This document shows positions 1 through 8,167 of a stretch of DNA of 64,000 bases, piece by piece; positions within the stretch are counted from its first letter, which is position 1; each line of letters begins with the position of its first letter. This DNA is from Aureimonas sp. AU20. Lineage in GTDB: Bacteria; Pseudomonadota; Alphaproteobacteria; Rhizobiales; Rhizobiaceae. The notes under the pieces were generated by a model. The model was not told the DNA's origin. It ran no database searches and saw only the letters and a list, made by a program, of their open reading frames with translations. The DNA lies in assembly GCF_001442755.1 (NCBI RefSeq), contig NZ_CP006369.1, forward strand, positions 124,001 to 188,000, read 5' to 3'. Made by a program: the position numbers and the translations under genes.

Positions 1-792
1 GACCTCGCGCCGACCGACGTTCCCGGCGTCAACACGCTCTATGCCGACATCGCCGACAACGGGCAGATGTTCAACGCGCTCTCCACCCATTTCGGCTTCG
101 AGGGCTACGAGACCGGACGCCTGCCGGCCGCGCCCGACGCGGTGGTGCATTTCGCGGCCGTGCCGCGCGTGCTTCTCAAGCCAGACAACGAGACCTTCCG
201 CATCAACACGATCGGCACCTACAACGTCATCGAGGCGGCGGTGAAGCTCGGCGTGAGGAAGATCATCATCGCCTCGTCGGAAACGACCTACGGCGTTTGC
301 TTCGCGGAAGGCGACAAGGACTTCCATTCCTTCCCGCTGGAGGAGGATTACGACAGCGATCCGATGGACAGCTACGGCCTGTCGAAGCTTCTCAACGAGA
401 AGACGGCGCGCGCCTTCGCCATGCGCTCGGGCGCCGATATCTACGCGCTGCGGATCGGCAACGTGATCGAGCCGCACGAATACGGGCAGTTTCCCGGCTT
501 CGTCGCCGACCCGATGTCGCGCAAGCGAAACGCCTGGAGCTATATCGACGCGCGCGATCTCGGCCAGATCGTCCATCGCTGCATCGAGACGGACGGCCTC
601 GGCTTCCAGGTCTTCAACGCGACCAACGACACGATTACTGCGGACATGCCGACGACGGAGTTTCTGGCCAAGCACTGCCCCAATGTGCCCGTGACGCGCG
701 AGATGGGCCCGAACGAGGCGCCGCTCTCCAACCGCAAGATCCGGGAGGTATTGGGCTTCCGGGAAGAGCACGACTGGCGCAAATACGTTTGA
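1..792 (+). CDS. NAD-dependent epimerase/dehydratase (5' end outside window)
   Basis: The reading frame is open from base 1, so the start codon and the N-terminal Rossmann glycine motif lie upstream of the window. The visible 263 residues carry a short-chain dehydrogenase/epimerase fold. VVHFAAVPRV is the strand-4 region, IIIASSETTYG holds the catalytic Ser/Thr, and SYGLSK supplies the Tyr-x3-Lys pair. WSYIDARDLGQ is the usual motif before the C-terminal substrate lobe. Such enzymes oxidise, epimerise or dehydrate sugars, often nucleotide-activated, with NAD(P) in the cytoplasm. The substrate cannot be read from this fragment. The first in-frame ATG (base 67) is internal, because homology-like sequence continues upstream of it. 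The gene is followed by a convergent HxlR-type regulator gene 44 bases downstream. Confidence 0.85.
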   Translation, partial: DLAPTDVPGVNTLYADIADNGQMFNALSTHFGFEGYETGRLPAAPDAVVHFAAVPRVLLKPDNETFRINTIGTYNVIEAAVKLGVRKIIIASSETTYGVCFAEGDKDFHSFPLEEDYDSDPMDSYGLSKLLNEKTARAFAMRSGADIYALRIGNVIEPHEYGQFPGFVADPMSRKRNAWSYIDARDLGQIVHRCIETDGLGFQVFNATNDTITADMPTTEFLAKHCPNVPVTREMGPNEAPLSNRKIREVLGFREEHDWRKYV

Positions 793-836
793 GCCGGCCA
801 CCAGGCAGGGCGTGTCCGCTTTGCCCTGGTGATGCT

Positions 837-1202
837 CTAGGGCTTGGCTTCGGTCCAAGTCAGAAGCGCGTCCAGGGCCGGGCAAAGCGATTGGCCCCAT
901 TCGGTCAGCCCGTACTCGACCTTGGGCGGCACCTGATGGTGCACGAGACGGGTGACGATGCCATCCGCCTCCATCTGCCGGAGCTGCTGGATGAGCATTT
1001 TCTGCGAGACGGCGGGGATCGCCCGTTCGAGATCCGAGAAGCGCAGAAGCCTGCCGCCGAAGAGGTGAAACAGGATCACCAGCTTCCAGCGCCCCTCCAG
1101 CATGCCGAACGCCGCCTCGATGCCGGCGGCCGCCGTCATCGCGGTATGCGCTACGGGCTTACTTTCGGGTAAGTGCCCGACTTTTTCGTGCGTACTTGTC
1201 AT
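837..1202 (-). CDS. HxlR-family winged-helix transcriptional regulator
   Basis: The 121-residue product has the typical HxlR layout. A conserved MLEGRWKLVILFHLF helix near residues 33-47 leads into a winged helix (RFSDLERAIPAVSQKMLIQQLRQ) and the wing VPPKVEYGLTEWG. This family usually acts as a dimer and senses aldehydes, quinones or redox stress, controlling a divergent oxidoreductase gene. That fits here: the gene is divergent from a SnoaL-like gene, an SDR and a second reductase. The ATG at 1202 was chosen because it starts just before the conserved region and leaves 56 bases for a shared promoter. An ATG at 1232 is possible but would leave only 26 bases. The usual HxlR N-terminal cysteine is not obvious (HTAMTAA at that place), so the sensing mechanism is open. 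Confidence 0.85.
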   Translation of the reverse strand: MTSTHEKVGHLPESKPVAHTAMTAAAGIEAAFGMLEGRWKLVILFHLFGGRLLRFSDLERAIPAVSQKMLIQQLRQMEADGIVTRLVHHQVPPKVEYGLTEWGQSLCPALDALLTWTEAKP

Positions 1203-1236
1203 ATCTACGGGATAGGACGACTTCACGGGCATGACA

Positions 1237-1252
1237 ACCAAGAAACTTTGGT
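1237..1252. promoter_or_regulatory. Candidate HxlR operator in divergent promoter
   Basis: ACCAAGAAACTTTGGT is an inverted repeat with perfect ACCAA/TTGGT arms. It lies 6 bases before the ATG at 1259, between the divergent HxlR and SnoaL-like genes. Position and symmetry suggest an operator. Binding is inferred only. Confidence 0.3.
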
Positions 1253-1258
1253 GACGAC

Positions 1259-1582
1259 ATGCCGCTTCTTCCCGAACCCATTGCGCTCTACTTCTCGCTG
1301 CCGACGGACGCCACCGTCGCCGATCTCGCCCGCGTCTTCGCCGGGGATGCCAAAGTGCGGGACGAGACGAGAGCCTACGGGGGCCTCGATGCGATCCGCG
1401 CGTGGCGCATCGACACGATGGCACGCACTCCCTTCACGGCGCGTCCGCTCTCCGTCGAGACGAAGGACGGCATTGTGATCGTGCCGGCGGAGGTCACGGG
1501 CGCCTTTCCCGGCAGCCCCCTTGTTCTCGACCACCGCTTCACCCTGAACAGCGACCGTATCGCCGCCTTGGAGATCGCGTGA
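1259..1582 (+). CDS. SnoaL-like / NTF2-fold small protein
   Basis: The 107-residue protein fits the SnoaL-like (NTF2-fold) pattern. An N-terminal helix ([27 protein letters not shown]) is followed by [14 protein letters not shown] and then a beta-rich half ending in [14 protein letters not shown]. Members are usually 100-150 residues long and act as cyclases, isomerases or ligand-binding proteins in the cytoplasm. No catalytic residue can be assigned here. Its TGA overlaps the ATG of the following SDR gene by one base (TGATG at 1580), so the two are translationally coupled. It probably forms an operon with the SDR and the reductase downstream, under the divergent HxlR regulator. Confidence 0.75.
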   Translation: MPLLPEPIALYFSLPTDATVADLARVFAGDAKVRDETRAYGGLDAIRAWRIDTMARTPFTARPLSVETKDGIVIVPAEVTGAFPGSPLVLDHRFTLNSDRIAALEIA

Positions 1583-2367
1583 TGAGCGGGCCTTGGATCG
1601 ATCTCGCTGGCCTTCGCGCGGTGGTGACGGGCGGCACCAAGGGGGTCGGTGGCGCCGTGGTGACCGCGCTCGCCTCCGCAGGCGCCGCCGTCGCGACGGC
1701 GGCGCGCTCGGTGCCGGAGGGCCTGCCCGAGACCGTGCGCTTCAAGGCCGCCGATCTCACGTCGGCGGAGGGATGCGCCGAGTTCGCGCGCTTCGCCCTG
1801 TCCGAGTTCGGCGGGGTCGACATTCTCGTCAACGTCCTGGGCGGGTCGAGCGCGCCGGGCGGCGGCTATGCGGCGCTGGACGACGACATCTGGGCGAGCG
1901 AGATCAACCGCAATCTCATGACGGCGGTCCGGCTCGACCGGGCCTTTCTGCCGGGAATGACGCAGCGCGGCTCGGGGGTCGTGATCCACGTGACCTCCAT
2001 CCAGCGCGAGCTGCCGCTGCCGGAATCGACGATCGCCTATGCGGCGGCGAAAGGGGCGCTCGCCACCTACAGCAAGGCGCTGTCGAAGGAGGTCGCGCCG
2101 AAGGGCGTTCGCGTTGTGCGCGTTTCGCCGGGCTGGGTCGAGACGGAGGCCGCCATGCGGCTGGCGGAGCGTCTCGCCGAACAGGGGGGCACGGACTACG
2201 AAGGTGGCAAGCGCATCATCATGGCGGGCCTCGGCGGCATTCCGCTCGGCCGCCCCGCCAAGCCGCAGGAGGTCGCCGACCTGATCGCCTTCCTCGTCTC
2301 GCCGAGGGCCGCCTCCATCACCGGCACGGAATATGTCATCGACGGCGGAACCGTGCCGACGGTTTAA
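1582..2367 (+). CDS. Short-chain dehydrogenase/reductase (SDR)
   Basis: The 261-residue product is a classical SDR. The [10 protein letters not shown] cofactor loop is at residues 16-25, the catalytic Ser is near residue 139 (HVTSIQRE), and YAAAK with Tyr153/Lys157 follows. [10 protein letters not shown] and the C-terminal [12 protein letters not shown] complete the fold. It would reduce or oxidise a carbonyl/alcohol with NAD(P)(H) in the cytoplasm. The substrate is unknown. The ATG at 1582 overlaps the stop of the SnoaL-like gene. A longer frame upstream only overlaps that gene and lacks family similarity. A second reductase follows 27 bases downstream, so the three genes look like one HxlR-controlled operon, perhaps for carbonyl detoxification or a small biosynthetic step. 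Confidence 0.92.
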   Translation: MSGPWIDLAGLRAVVTGGTKGVGGAVVTALASAGAAVATAARSVPEGLPETVRFKAADLTSAEGCAEFARFALSEFGGVDILVNVLGGSSAPGGGYAALDDDIWASEINRNLMTAVRLDRAFLPGMTQRGSGVVIHVTSIQRELPLPESTIAYAAAKGALATYSKALSKEVAPKGVRVVRVSPGWVETEAAMRLAERLAEQGGTDYEGGKRIIMAGLGGIPLGRPAKPQEVADLIAFLVSPRAASITGTEYVIDGGTVPTV

Positions 2368-2394
2368 GGTCTCGTGGTCGAGAAAGGAGATCCC

Positions 2395-3378
2395 ATGAGC
2401 ACAGTTCTTGTCACCGGCGGCAGCGGCTTCCTGGGTGGCCACTGCATTCTTCAACTGCTTCGCGAGGGACATGGCGTTCGCGCCACGCTCCGCGATCTCG
2501 GCACGCAAGCGTCGTTGAGAGCGGTTCTGGAGGCCAATGGCGCGGCTGCCGACGCGCCGCTGTCCTTTGCGGCGGCCGACCTTATGAGCGACGCGAGGTG
2601 GGAGGCGGCCGTCGAGGGTTGCGACAAGGTCCTGCACGTCGCCTCGCCCTTTCCGGCACGCCAGCCGGAGGATGAGAACGAGCTGATCGCACCCGCGCGC
2701 GACGGCCGCCTGCGGGTGCTCAGGGCCGCCCGCGAGGCCGACGTCAAGCGCGTCGTCCTGACCTCGTCCTTCGCCGCGATCGGCTACGGCCGGAGGCATC
2801 CGGGCCGCGCCTATGACGAGACGGACTGGACCGAGGAAGACGCGCCCAACGCCCCCTATATCCGCTCCAAGACCATCGCCGAGCGGGCTGCCTGGGACTT
2901 CGTCGCCCGCGAGGGCGGGGGTCTGGAACTGACCGTGGTCAACCCGACCGGCATTTTCGGCCCCGCCCTCAGCGCCGACCTTTCCGCCTCCCTCGGCTTG
3001 GTGAAGGCGATCCTCGAAGGCGAAACGCCCGCGCCGCCGGCCATGAGCTTCGGCGTGGTGGACGTACGCGACGTCGCGGATCTCCAACTGCGGGCGATGA
3101 CCGGCACCGAGGCGGCCGGCGAACGGTTCATCGCCGTTGCGGGACCCGCGATATCGCTTCGCGACGTGGCGCAGATCCTTCGCGAGGAGTTCGGCGAGAA
3201 GGCGAACCGTGTCGCCGCATCTCTTCTCGAACCCAGCCAGCCCTCGAGCGACCCCGCAGAGCGCCGCGACGCCAGCGGCGCCAAGGCCCGGCGGGTTCTC
3301 GGCTGGTCGCCGCGCTCCGCGCGCGAGGCGATCGTGGCCAGTGCCGAAAGCCTTCTGCGCCTCGGTCTCGTCGTTTGA
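2395..3378 (+). CDS. NAD(P)-dependent reductase, dihydroflavonol-4-reductase type
   Basis: The 327-residue protein is an extended SDR of the DFR/aldehyde-reductase group. TGGSGFLG is at residues 7-14, VLHVASPFP follows strand 4, VVLTSSFAAIGYG carries the catalytic Ser, and YIRSK supplies Tyr155 and Lys159. VVNPTGIFGPAL is also typical. Bacterial members reduce aldehydes or ketones with NADPH. The ATG at 2395 is preceded by a strong AAAGGAGA ribosome-binding site, and a GTG at 2374 lies upstream of that site and is rejected. The C-terminus (ARRVLGWSPRSAREAIVASAESLLRLGLV) is complete. It follows the SDR gene by 27 bases and is likely co-transcribed with it. Confidence 0.9.
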   Translation: MSTVLVTGGSGFLGGHCILQLLREGHGVRATLRDLGTQASLRAVLEANGAAADAPLSFAAADLMSDARWEAAVEGCDKVLHVASPFPARQPEDENELIAPARDGRLRVLRAAREADVKRVVLTSSFAAIGYGRRHPGRAYDETDWTEEDAPNAPYIRSKTIAERAAWDFVAREGGGLELTVVNPTGIFGPALSADLSASLGLVKAILEGETPAPPAMSFGVVDVRDVADLQLRAMTGTEAAGERFIAVAGPAISLRDVAQILREEFGEKANRVAASLLEPSQPSSDPAERRDASGAKARRVLGWSPRSAREAIVASAESLLRLGLVV

Positions 3379-3532
3379 ACCGTCCGCCTCGAATGATGCA
3401 GGGGGCGGCGAGCCGACGTTTTGCGCCGTTTATCGTGATGGCCGAAATCACCCGGCCTTAAAGATTCTAAGTTAGGCATCCGGCATGGGCAAGCCTACCG
3501 GTCCCATGGCCCCTGTCGGTTGAGGACAACGC

Positions 3533-4984
3533 ATGCCCGACACCCAGCGCGAGGCTCTTCGCCAGAAGGCTCTGGCCGAGATCGCCTTGCTGGATACCCC
3601 GCCCGAAGCGGAGTTCGATACGCTGGCCCAGCTCGCGCAGCAGGTGCTGGGGACGAGCATGTCGTCCGTCACACTGATCGATCCCGAGCGTCAATGGTTC
3701 AAGGCGCGCTGCGGCCCGCTGGCGCCATGGACCGAGCGTGGCCCGGCTCTGTGCACGGTGGTGTTCGAGACCGAGGCGCCCCTCATGGTTGCCGATGCGA
3801 GCCTCGATCCGCGCTTCGCCGCCAGCCCCTTCGTGGCGGGCGAGCCCCATATCCGCTTCTACGCCGGCGTGCCGGTGCGCGTTCGCCTCGTGAACGGCGA
3901 CCGGGTGACGATCGGAACGCTCTGCGTTCTCGACGACAAGCCGCGCGAGCCGAAGGCCAGCGACCTCGACATCCTCAACAAGCTCGCTTGTCTGGCGGAA
4001 GCCCTCGTCGATGCGCGCGCCGTGGCCCTGCGAGCAGCCGAGGCGGCCGAACAGCGCCGTTTGGCGGTGGAGCGACTGGAGCGCGAGCGACGCCAGTTCA
4101 AGCAGGCCGAGCGTATGGCCGACATGGGGTCGTATCGCTACGACATCGCCCAGAACACGACGGTCTGGTCTGATGGCGTCTTCGCGATCCACGAGCTCCC
4201 CGTCAGCGGCGGCGTGCCGAACGGCGAGCTTCTGAACTTTTTCCCGGAGCCCGATCGCACACGCTTTCTCGATGCGGTGTTGCGCACGCTGGATACGGGC
4301 GAGCCCTTCGAGATGGACACGGACTATGTGACGGCCAAGGGCAACGGGCGCCGCGTGCGCGTTTCCTGCGAGATCGAGTTGTCGAAGGGCAGTCCCAACG
4401 CCCTTATCGGACTGGTCCAGGACATCACGGATCGGCACAGGCTGGAGGAGCGTCTTCGACACCAGGCGCGCACCGACGATCTGACACAGCTTCCCAACCG
4501 GGCGGAGTTCAACCGCGTGCTGGACAAGCGCCTTCACGACGCGCGCGCGCAGGGCCAGGAACTGGCGGTGCTCCTGATCGACCTCGACGGGTTCAAGGGC
4601 GTCAACGACGCGCTGGGGCATGCGGCGGGCGACGACGTGCTGCGCCGTGTGGCCGATCGGCTTCTCAGGCTTGGCCAAGACGGGTGCTTCCCGGCACGCC
4701 TGGGCGGCGACGAGTTCGCGGTCATCGTGCCGGTCGAGCTCGGCCGCTCCGGGCTGGTGTCGATGGTCGAGACGCTTCTGAGGGATTTGCGCTTCGACGG
4801 CGGCGAACCCGGATATACCGCGAAAGTTGCGGGAACGGTCGGGATCGCGTGGTCCGCGAGCGCGGACGGTGATCGCGAGATCCTGCTGCGCCAGGCCGAT
4901 GCCGCGCTCTACGCGGCCAAGCGAAGCCGCAAGGGAACGTCGCAGACCTACGGAGACGATGGAGCCGGCCGCCACGCGGGGTAA
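3533..4984 (+). CDS. GAF-PAS-GGDEF diguanylate cyclase
   Basis: The 483-residue soluble protein has three parts. Residues 15-160 form a GAF-like domain (TLAQLAQQVLGTSMSSVTLID; FYAGVPVRV; IGTLCVLDD). A charged helical linker is followed by a PAS fold at about 195-300 (GSYRYDIAQNTTVWSDGVFAIHE; LIGLVQDITDRHRLEE). The C-terminal GGDEF domain spans about 310-480, with DDLTQLPNR, LLIDLDGFKGVNDALGH and an intact GGDEF at 391-395. It should condense two GTP into cyclic di-GMP. The allosteric I-site (RxxD five residues before GGDEF) is absent, as QDGC occupies that place, so product inhibition through that site is not expected. No membrane segment is present. The start has GAGGA a few bases upstream. 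It appears monocistronic and no phosphodiesterase gene is nearby. Confidence 0.93.
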   Translation: MPDTQREALRQKALAEIALLDTPPEAEFDTLAQLAQQVLGTSMSSVTLIDPERQWFKARCGPLAPWTERGPALCTVVFETEAPLMVADASLDPRFAASPFVAGEPHIRFYAGVPVRVRLVNGDRVTIGTLCVLDDKPREPKASDLDILNKLACLAEALVDARAVALRAAEAAEQRRLAVERLERERRQFKQAERMADMGSYRYDIAQNTTVWSDGVFAIHELPVSGGVPNGELLNFFPEPDRTRFLDAVLRTLDTGEPFEMDTDYVTAKGNGRRVRVSCEIELSKGSPNALIGLVQDITDRHRLEERLRHQARTDDLTQLPNRAEFNRVLDKRLHDARAQGQELAVLLIDLDGFKGVNDALGHAAGDDVLRRVADRLLRLGQDGCFPARLGGDEFAVIVPVELGRSGLVSMVETLLRDLRFDGGEPGYTAKVAGTVGIAWSASADGDREILLRQADAALYAAKRSRKGTSQTYGDDGAGRHAG

Positions 4985-5016
4985 TCCTGTGCAAGGTCCG
5001 CTTGTCGGCAGGTCGT

Positions 5017-5040
5017 ATTGGGGCTTGCACAGCCCCCAAT
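5017..5040. terminator. Candidate bidirectional hairpin between convergent genes
   Basis: ATTGGGG (5017-5023) pairs with CCCCAAT (5034-5040) around a ten-base loop. It lies between the convergent cyclase and hydrolase genes. There is no T-run, so it may be a weak or factor-assisted terminator. Confidence 0.3.
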
Positions 5041-5083
5041 GGATCGATGGCGGCTGGAAAAGTCGGCCCGCTGGTCTCGCTTC

Positions 5084-5908
5084 CTATCCCGCGAATCGAG
5101 CGAGAAGCGCGGCGCCGACCTCGCCGAGCCGGCGGGCTCCGGGGTTTTCCGGAGCGAAGGAGAGGTCTTCGATGTCGTCCAGAAACGCGGCGGCCACGAT
5201 GCGGCGGTCCGGCAGGGTGAAGATCGCGACGTCGCCGCGAAAGCCGGGGAAGAAGCCCGTCTTGTTGGCGACCCAGAGATCCTGGCTGGCGCCGAGATCC
5301 TTCGCGTAGGGGTTGAAGGAGAGGTAGCGCGGCAGGAGATCGACATGGAGCTGGCAGCTCAGAATGTCGAGCGCGACGGCCGAGGCGGCCTCGTCGAACA
5401 GCGCTCCGCTGGCGATGCGTTCCAGCGCGAGGGCGAAGTCGCGCGTGGTGCCGACCGAAAGTCTCGTGATGTCGCCGTCGATCGCCTCGAAGTCGATGCG
5501 GTTGATCAGCCGCGTGTGCGCGCAGCCGAGCTCGGTGGCGGTCCGGTTGATCCGCTCCAGGCCGAGAAGGTCGATCAGCATGTTGGTCGCGGTGTTGTCG
5601 CTGAGCGCCATCATCAGGACGGCGGCGTCGCGCAGCGTCATGTCGAGCCCAGCCGACAGGGCCTTCAGGATGCCGGAGCCGCCGACCTGCTGCGCTGCGT
5701 CCACCGCGATCCGGTCGCCCAGCGCGAGGTCTCCTGCGCTCACCCGGCGCAGAAGCTCGATCAGGATGAAGAGCTTGATGCAGCTCGCCGTGCCCATCAC
5801 GCGGTCCGCATCGGCCTCGATCGTGCGCCCGGTCGACAGGTCCTTCGCGAACAGCGAAAGCCGCCCGCAGGTCTCGTCGCCCAGCCCGTTCGTCTCCAGC
5901 CGTTCCAT
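5084..5908 (-). CDS. Class A beta-lactamase-fold serine hydrolase
   Basis: The 274-residue protein keeps three class-A serine beta-lactamase landmarks: SCIK with nucleophile Ser42 and Lys45, SDN at 103-105, and KTG at 216-218. The omega-loop Glu-x-x-Leu-Asn of true class A lactamases is not recognisable (IDFEAIDGD occupies that area). There is also no signal peptide, so a cytoplasmic peptidase/amidase-type role is more likely than periplasmic resistance. It is the last gene of an operon with a sugar-type ABC importer and an M81 metallopeptidase, 58 bases after the binding-protein gene. It may therefore hydrolyse an imported amide, lactam or peptide. A role in beta-lactam resistance cannot be excluded but is weakly supported. 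Confidence 0.82.
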   Translation of the reverse strand: MERLETNGLGDETCGRLSLFAKDLSTGRTIEADADRVMGTASCIKLFILIELLRRVSAGDLALGDRIAVDAAQQVGGSGILKALSAGLDMTLRDAAVLMMALSDNTATNMLIDLLGLERINRTATELGCAHTRLINRIDFEAIDGDITRLSVGTTRDFALALERIASGALFDEAASAVALDILSCQLHVDLLPRYLSFNPYAKDLGASQDLWVANKTGFFPGFRGDVAIFTLPDRRIVAAAFLDDIEDLSFAPENPGARRLGEVGAALLARFAG

Positions 5909-5966
5909 CCCGCTTCCCTCCTGTTGGGAGCGGCGCGGCCTTGATCGCCGCGCCGCTCCAAAAGCC

Positions 5967-7094
5967 TCAGAGCCCTTCGACGTTCTTGAACTTCTGAAGA
6001 ACGCCCGTGTCCTTCAGATAGGCGTTTTCCGGCACAAGCGGTGGCAGGAGGATGACCTTGCCGTTCGCGTCGTAATATTTGTCGACCGTCTGCTTCGAAA
6101 GAACGATCTGGGGCGACTTGGTGAGAGCCGGCGGGGTCACGCCCTGCGTGATCGCGACGCCCATCGCCATGATGTACTGGCCCCAGTCCGACATGAAGAT
6201 CGAGCCTTCGCCGACCCAGTTCGCGTTGGTGCGAAGCTCCTTCAGAGCCGCGACCGATCCGCCGAGACCCGCGATCAACGCCTTGTCGGCGCGCCCGGAT
6301 TCGGTGACGGCGCGCCACGCGCCGATGGCCGAGTCGTCGTTCACCGCGAAGAGGAGGATGTGCCGGTCCTGCGGCACGGTCTGCAGCACGTTCTTGACCG
6401 CCGCGTAGGTGTCTTCCAGCGTGCCCTTGCCGTCCACCTGAATGCCGGTCTTGCCCATGGTCGTGGTCTTGGCGGTGATCTCGGCGGGCTCGACCTTGTC
6501 GAGACCCATCATCTCGGCCGCGGTCGTGTAGAAATAGCGCACGCAGTCGTTCACCTCGACGCCGGCGAAAGCGGCCTGGGCGACGATGACGGTGGTGTCG
6601 GCGCCGGTCCAGCCCTTGGCCTTGGCGGCCTCCACCACGATCTTCGCCGCGTCCTGGCCGAGTTCCTTGTTGACGAGGTTGAACCAGTGGCCGCCCGGCA
6701 CGGGAATGTTGACGGCGATGAAGGGAATGCCGGCCTGGTCGAAGGTGCGCTTGAGCGAGGCGCCGATGCCTTCGACGCCGGTATATTCGATGATGACGTT
6801 CGGCTTTTCCTGCACCATCAGCCGGGCGTTGTTGCTGGTGGTCGGGCCGTCGGCCTTGTTGTTGTAGCGCGACAGCTTGATGCCGGCGACATCGGCGGCC
6901 TTGGCGAGGCCATCGCCCAGCTGCTTGAAGAGCTCGCCCTGCTCCTGGATGTTGGCGAAGGAGAAGTGGAGGTCCTTCGGGGCGTCCTCAGCCGAGGCCG
7001 AGGAAAGCGGCAGCGCGGCGAGAAGGCCGGCGGCAGCCACGCCGCGCAGGAGCCGGCGGCGGTCGAGAGGGGCTTTGCGGAACCAGAAGGACAT
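5967..7094 (-). CDS. ABC transporter periplasmic sugar-type binding protein
   Basis: The 375-residue protein starts with a twin-arginine-like signal (DRRRLLRGVAAAGLLAALPLSSASA). A type-1 periplasmic binding fold of the RbsB/XylF group follows: HFSFANIQEQGELFKQLGDGLAKAA, PNVIIEYTGVEGIGASLKRT, the FIAVNIPVPGG hinge region, and HILLFAVNDDSAIGAWRA. It would capture a solute in the periplasm and pass it to the permease encoded by the next upstream gene. Ribose-type binders usually take sugars or polyols. The neighbouring metallopeptidase and serine hydrolase suggest that a modified sugar, amide or small peptide-like compound is possible. The Tat-type leader, if real, would imply export in folded form. 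Confidence 0.92.
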   Translation of the reverse strand: MSFWFRKAPLDRRRLLRGVAAAGLLAALPLSSASAEDAPKDLHFSFANIQEQGELFKQLGDGLAKAADVAGIKLSRYNNKADGPTTSNNARLMVQEKPNVIIEYTGVEGIGASLKRTFDQAGIPFIAVNIPVPGGHWFNLVNKELGQDAAKIVVEAAKAKGWTGADTTVIVAQAAFAGVEVNDCVRYFYTTAAEMMGLDKVEPAEITAKTTTMGKTGIQVDGKGTLEDTYAAVKNVLQTVPQDRHILLFAVNDDSAIGAWRAVTESGRADKALIAGLGGSVAALKELRTNANWVGEGSIFMSDWGQYIMAMGVAITQGVTPPALTKSPQIVLSKQTVDKYYDANGKVILLPPLVPENAYLKDTGVLQKFKNVEGL

Positions 7095-7159
7095 GCGCTT
7101 CTCCAGTGGGTCGGGGTTGAGGACGAAGAGGTCGGGGGGCCGGTCGCCGCCCGTGACGG

Positions 7160-8167
7160 TCAGCCGGCGCGCTGCGACAGGCTCTCGCGCAGCCGCGCGA
7201 AGCCGACGCCCAGAAGCAGGATCGCGCCGGTCGCAATCTGCTGGTAGAAGGCCGGCACCTGCATCAGCACCATGCCGTTGGCGATCGTGCCGAGGATGAG
7301 GACGCCGATCAGCGTTCCGCCGATCCCGCCGATCCCGCCCGTCAGCGAGGCGCCGCCCAGAACCACGGCCGCGATGGAGGAGAGGGCGGCGTCCGAGCCG
7401 ACCGTGGCCGAGCCCGCCAGAAGCTGGCTGGCGATGACGATGCCGGCGAAGGCCGAGAGCGCGGCGCAGATCATGTAGACCGCGACCGTCACAGCATCGA
7501 CGCGGATGCCGGCGAGATGGCTGGCCTCGCGGTTGCCGCCGACGGAATAGAGCATCCGCCCGAACAGCGTGAAGCGCAGGAGCACCGCCATGGCGCCGGC
7601 CAGAACCGCGAAGGCCAGGAGATAGTAGGAGACGCCGTTGAAGGCGAAGTCGGCGAGCCAGCCGTCGGCCGCGTCGGCGAGCGGAATGGTGACGCCGTCC
7701 GATACGGTGAAGGCGAGGCCGGACGTGATCGAGAGCGTTCCGAGCGTCGCGATCAGCGGGTTGATCTTCAGCTTGGTGATCACCAACCCGTTGAACAGGC
7801 CGACGCTGGCCCCGGCGGCGAGCACCAGGGCTGAGGACAAGGGAAAGCCGTAGCCCGCGTTGGAGAAGAGGGCGAAGAGAACCGCGCCGAGCGGCATGGT
7901 GCCGCCCACCGACAGGTCGAAGCCGCCCGAGATGATCGTCAGCGCCTGTCCCAGCGCCACGATGCCGATCACCGCGACATTGGTCAGGATGTTGAGGGCG
8001 TTGGAATAGGTGAAGAAATTGCCGCTGGCGATCGAGAAGAAGACGAGAACCAGGATGTAGAAGAAGCCGATCCCCAGCGTCTGCACGAGGCGGCGGACCG
8101 CCTTGGCGCGATTGGCTTCGAAGCCCGACGGCGGGGCGGTGGCGGACATGATCGGGGTGTCGTTCAT
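7160..8167 (-). CDS. ABC transporter permease, RbsC family
   Basis: The 335-residue membrane protein has the RbsC/BPD_transp_2 pattern. A cytoplasmic N-terminus is followed by about eight to ten hydrophobic segments (GIGFFYILVLVFFSIASGNFF; NILTNVAVIGIVALGQALTIISGGFDLSVGG). The family motifs GGFDLSVGGTMPLGA, VITKLKINPLIATLGTLSI and VLGGASLTGGIGGIGGTLIGVLILG are present. It forms the inner-membrane channel of the importer with the ATPase encoded just upstream. Its ATG (8165-8167) overlaps the ATPase stop TGA as ATGA, a translational coupling. The binding-protein gene follows 65 bases downstream. The length and motif set are normal for the family. Confidence 0.94.
   Translation of the reverse strand: MNDTPIMSATAPPSGFEANRAKAVRRLVQTLGIGFFYILVLVFFSIASGNFFTYSNALNILTNVAVIGIVALGQALTIISGGFDLSVGGTMPLGAVLFALFSNAGYGFPLSSALVLAAGASVGLFNGLVITKLKINPLIATLGTLSITSGLAFTVSDGVTIPLADAADGWLADFAFNGVSYYLLAFAVLAGAMAVLLRFTLFGRMLYSVGGNREASHLAGIRVDAVTVAVYMICAALSAFAGIVIASQLLAGSATVGSDAALSSIAAVVLGGASLTGGIGGIGGTLIGVLILGTIANGMVLMQVPAFYQQIATGAILLLGVGFARLRESLSQRAG

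Noticed and set aside
1375..3087. Long minus-strand frame opposite the SDR and reductase genes
   Set aside because: Arginine/glycine-rich shadow of GC-rich codons on the opposite strand with no family motif; the plus-strand genes have full domains.
3485..3515. GGCATGGG / CCCATGGCC imperfect stem before the diguanylate cyclase, considered as a riboswitch
   Set aside because: Single short bulged stem without any conserved aptamer sequence.
3467..4975. Long minus-strand frame opposite the diguanylate cyclase
   Set aside because: No recognisable domain; entirely antisense to a well-supported gene.
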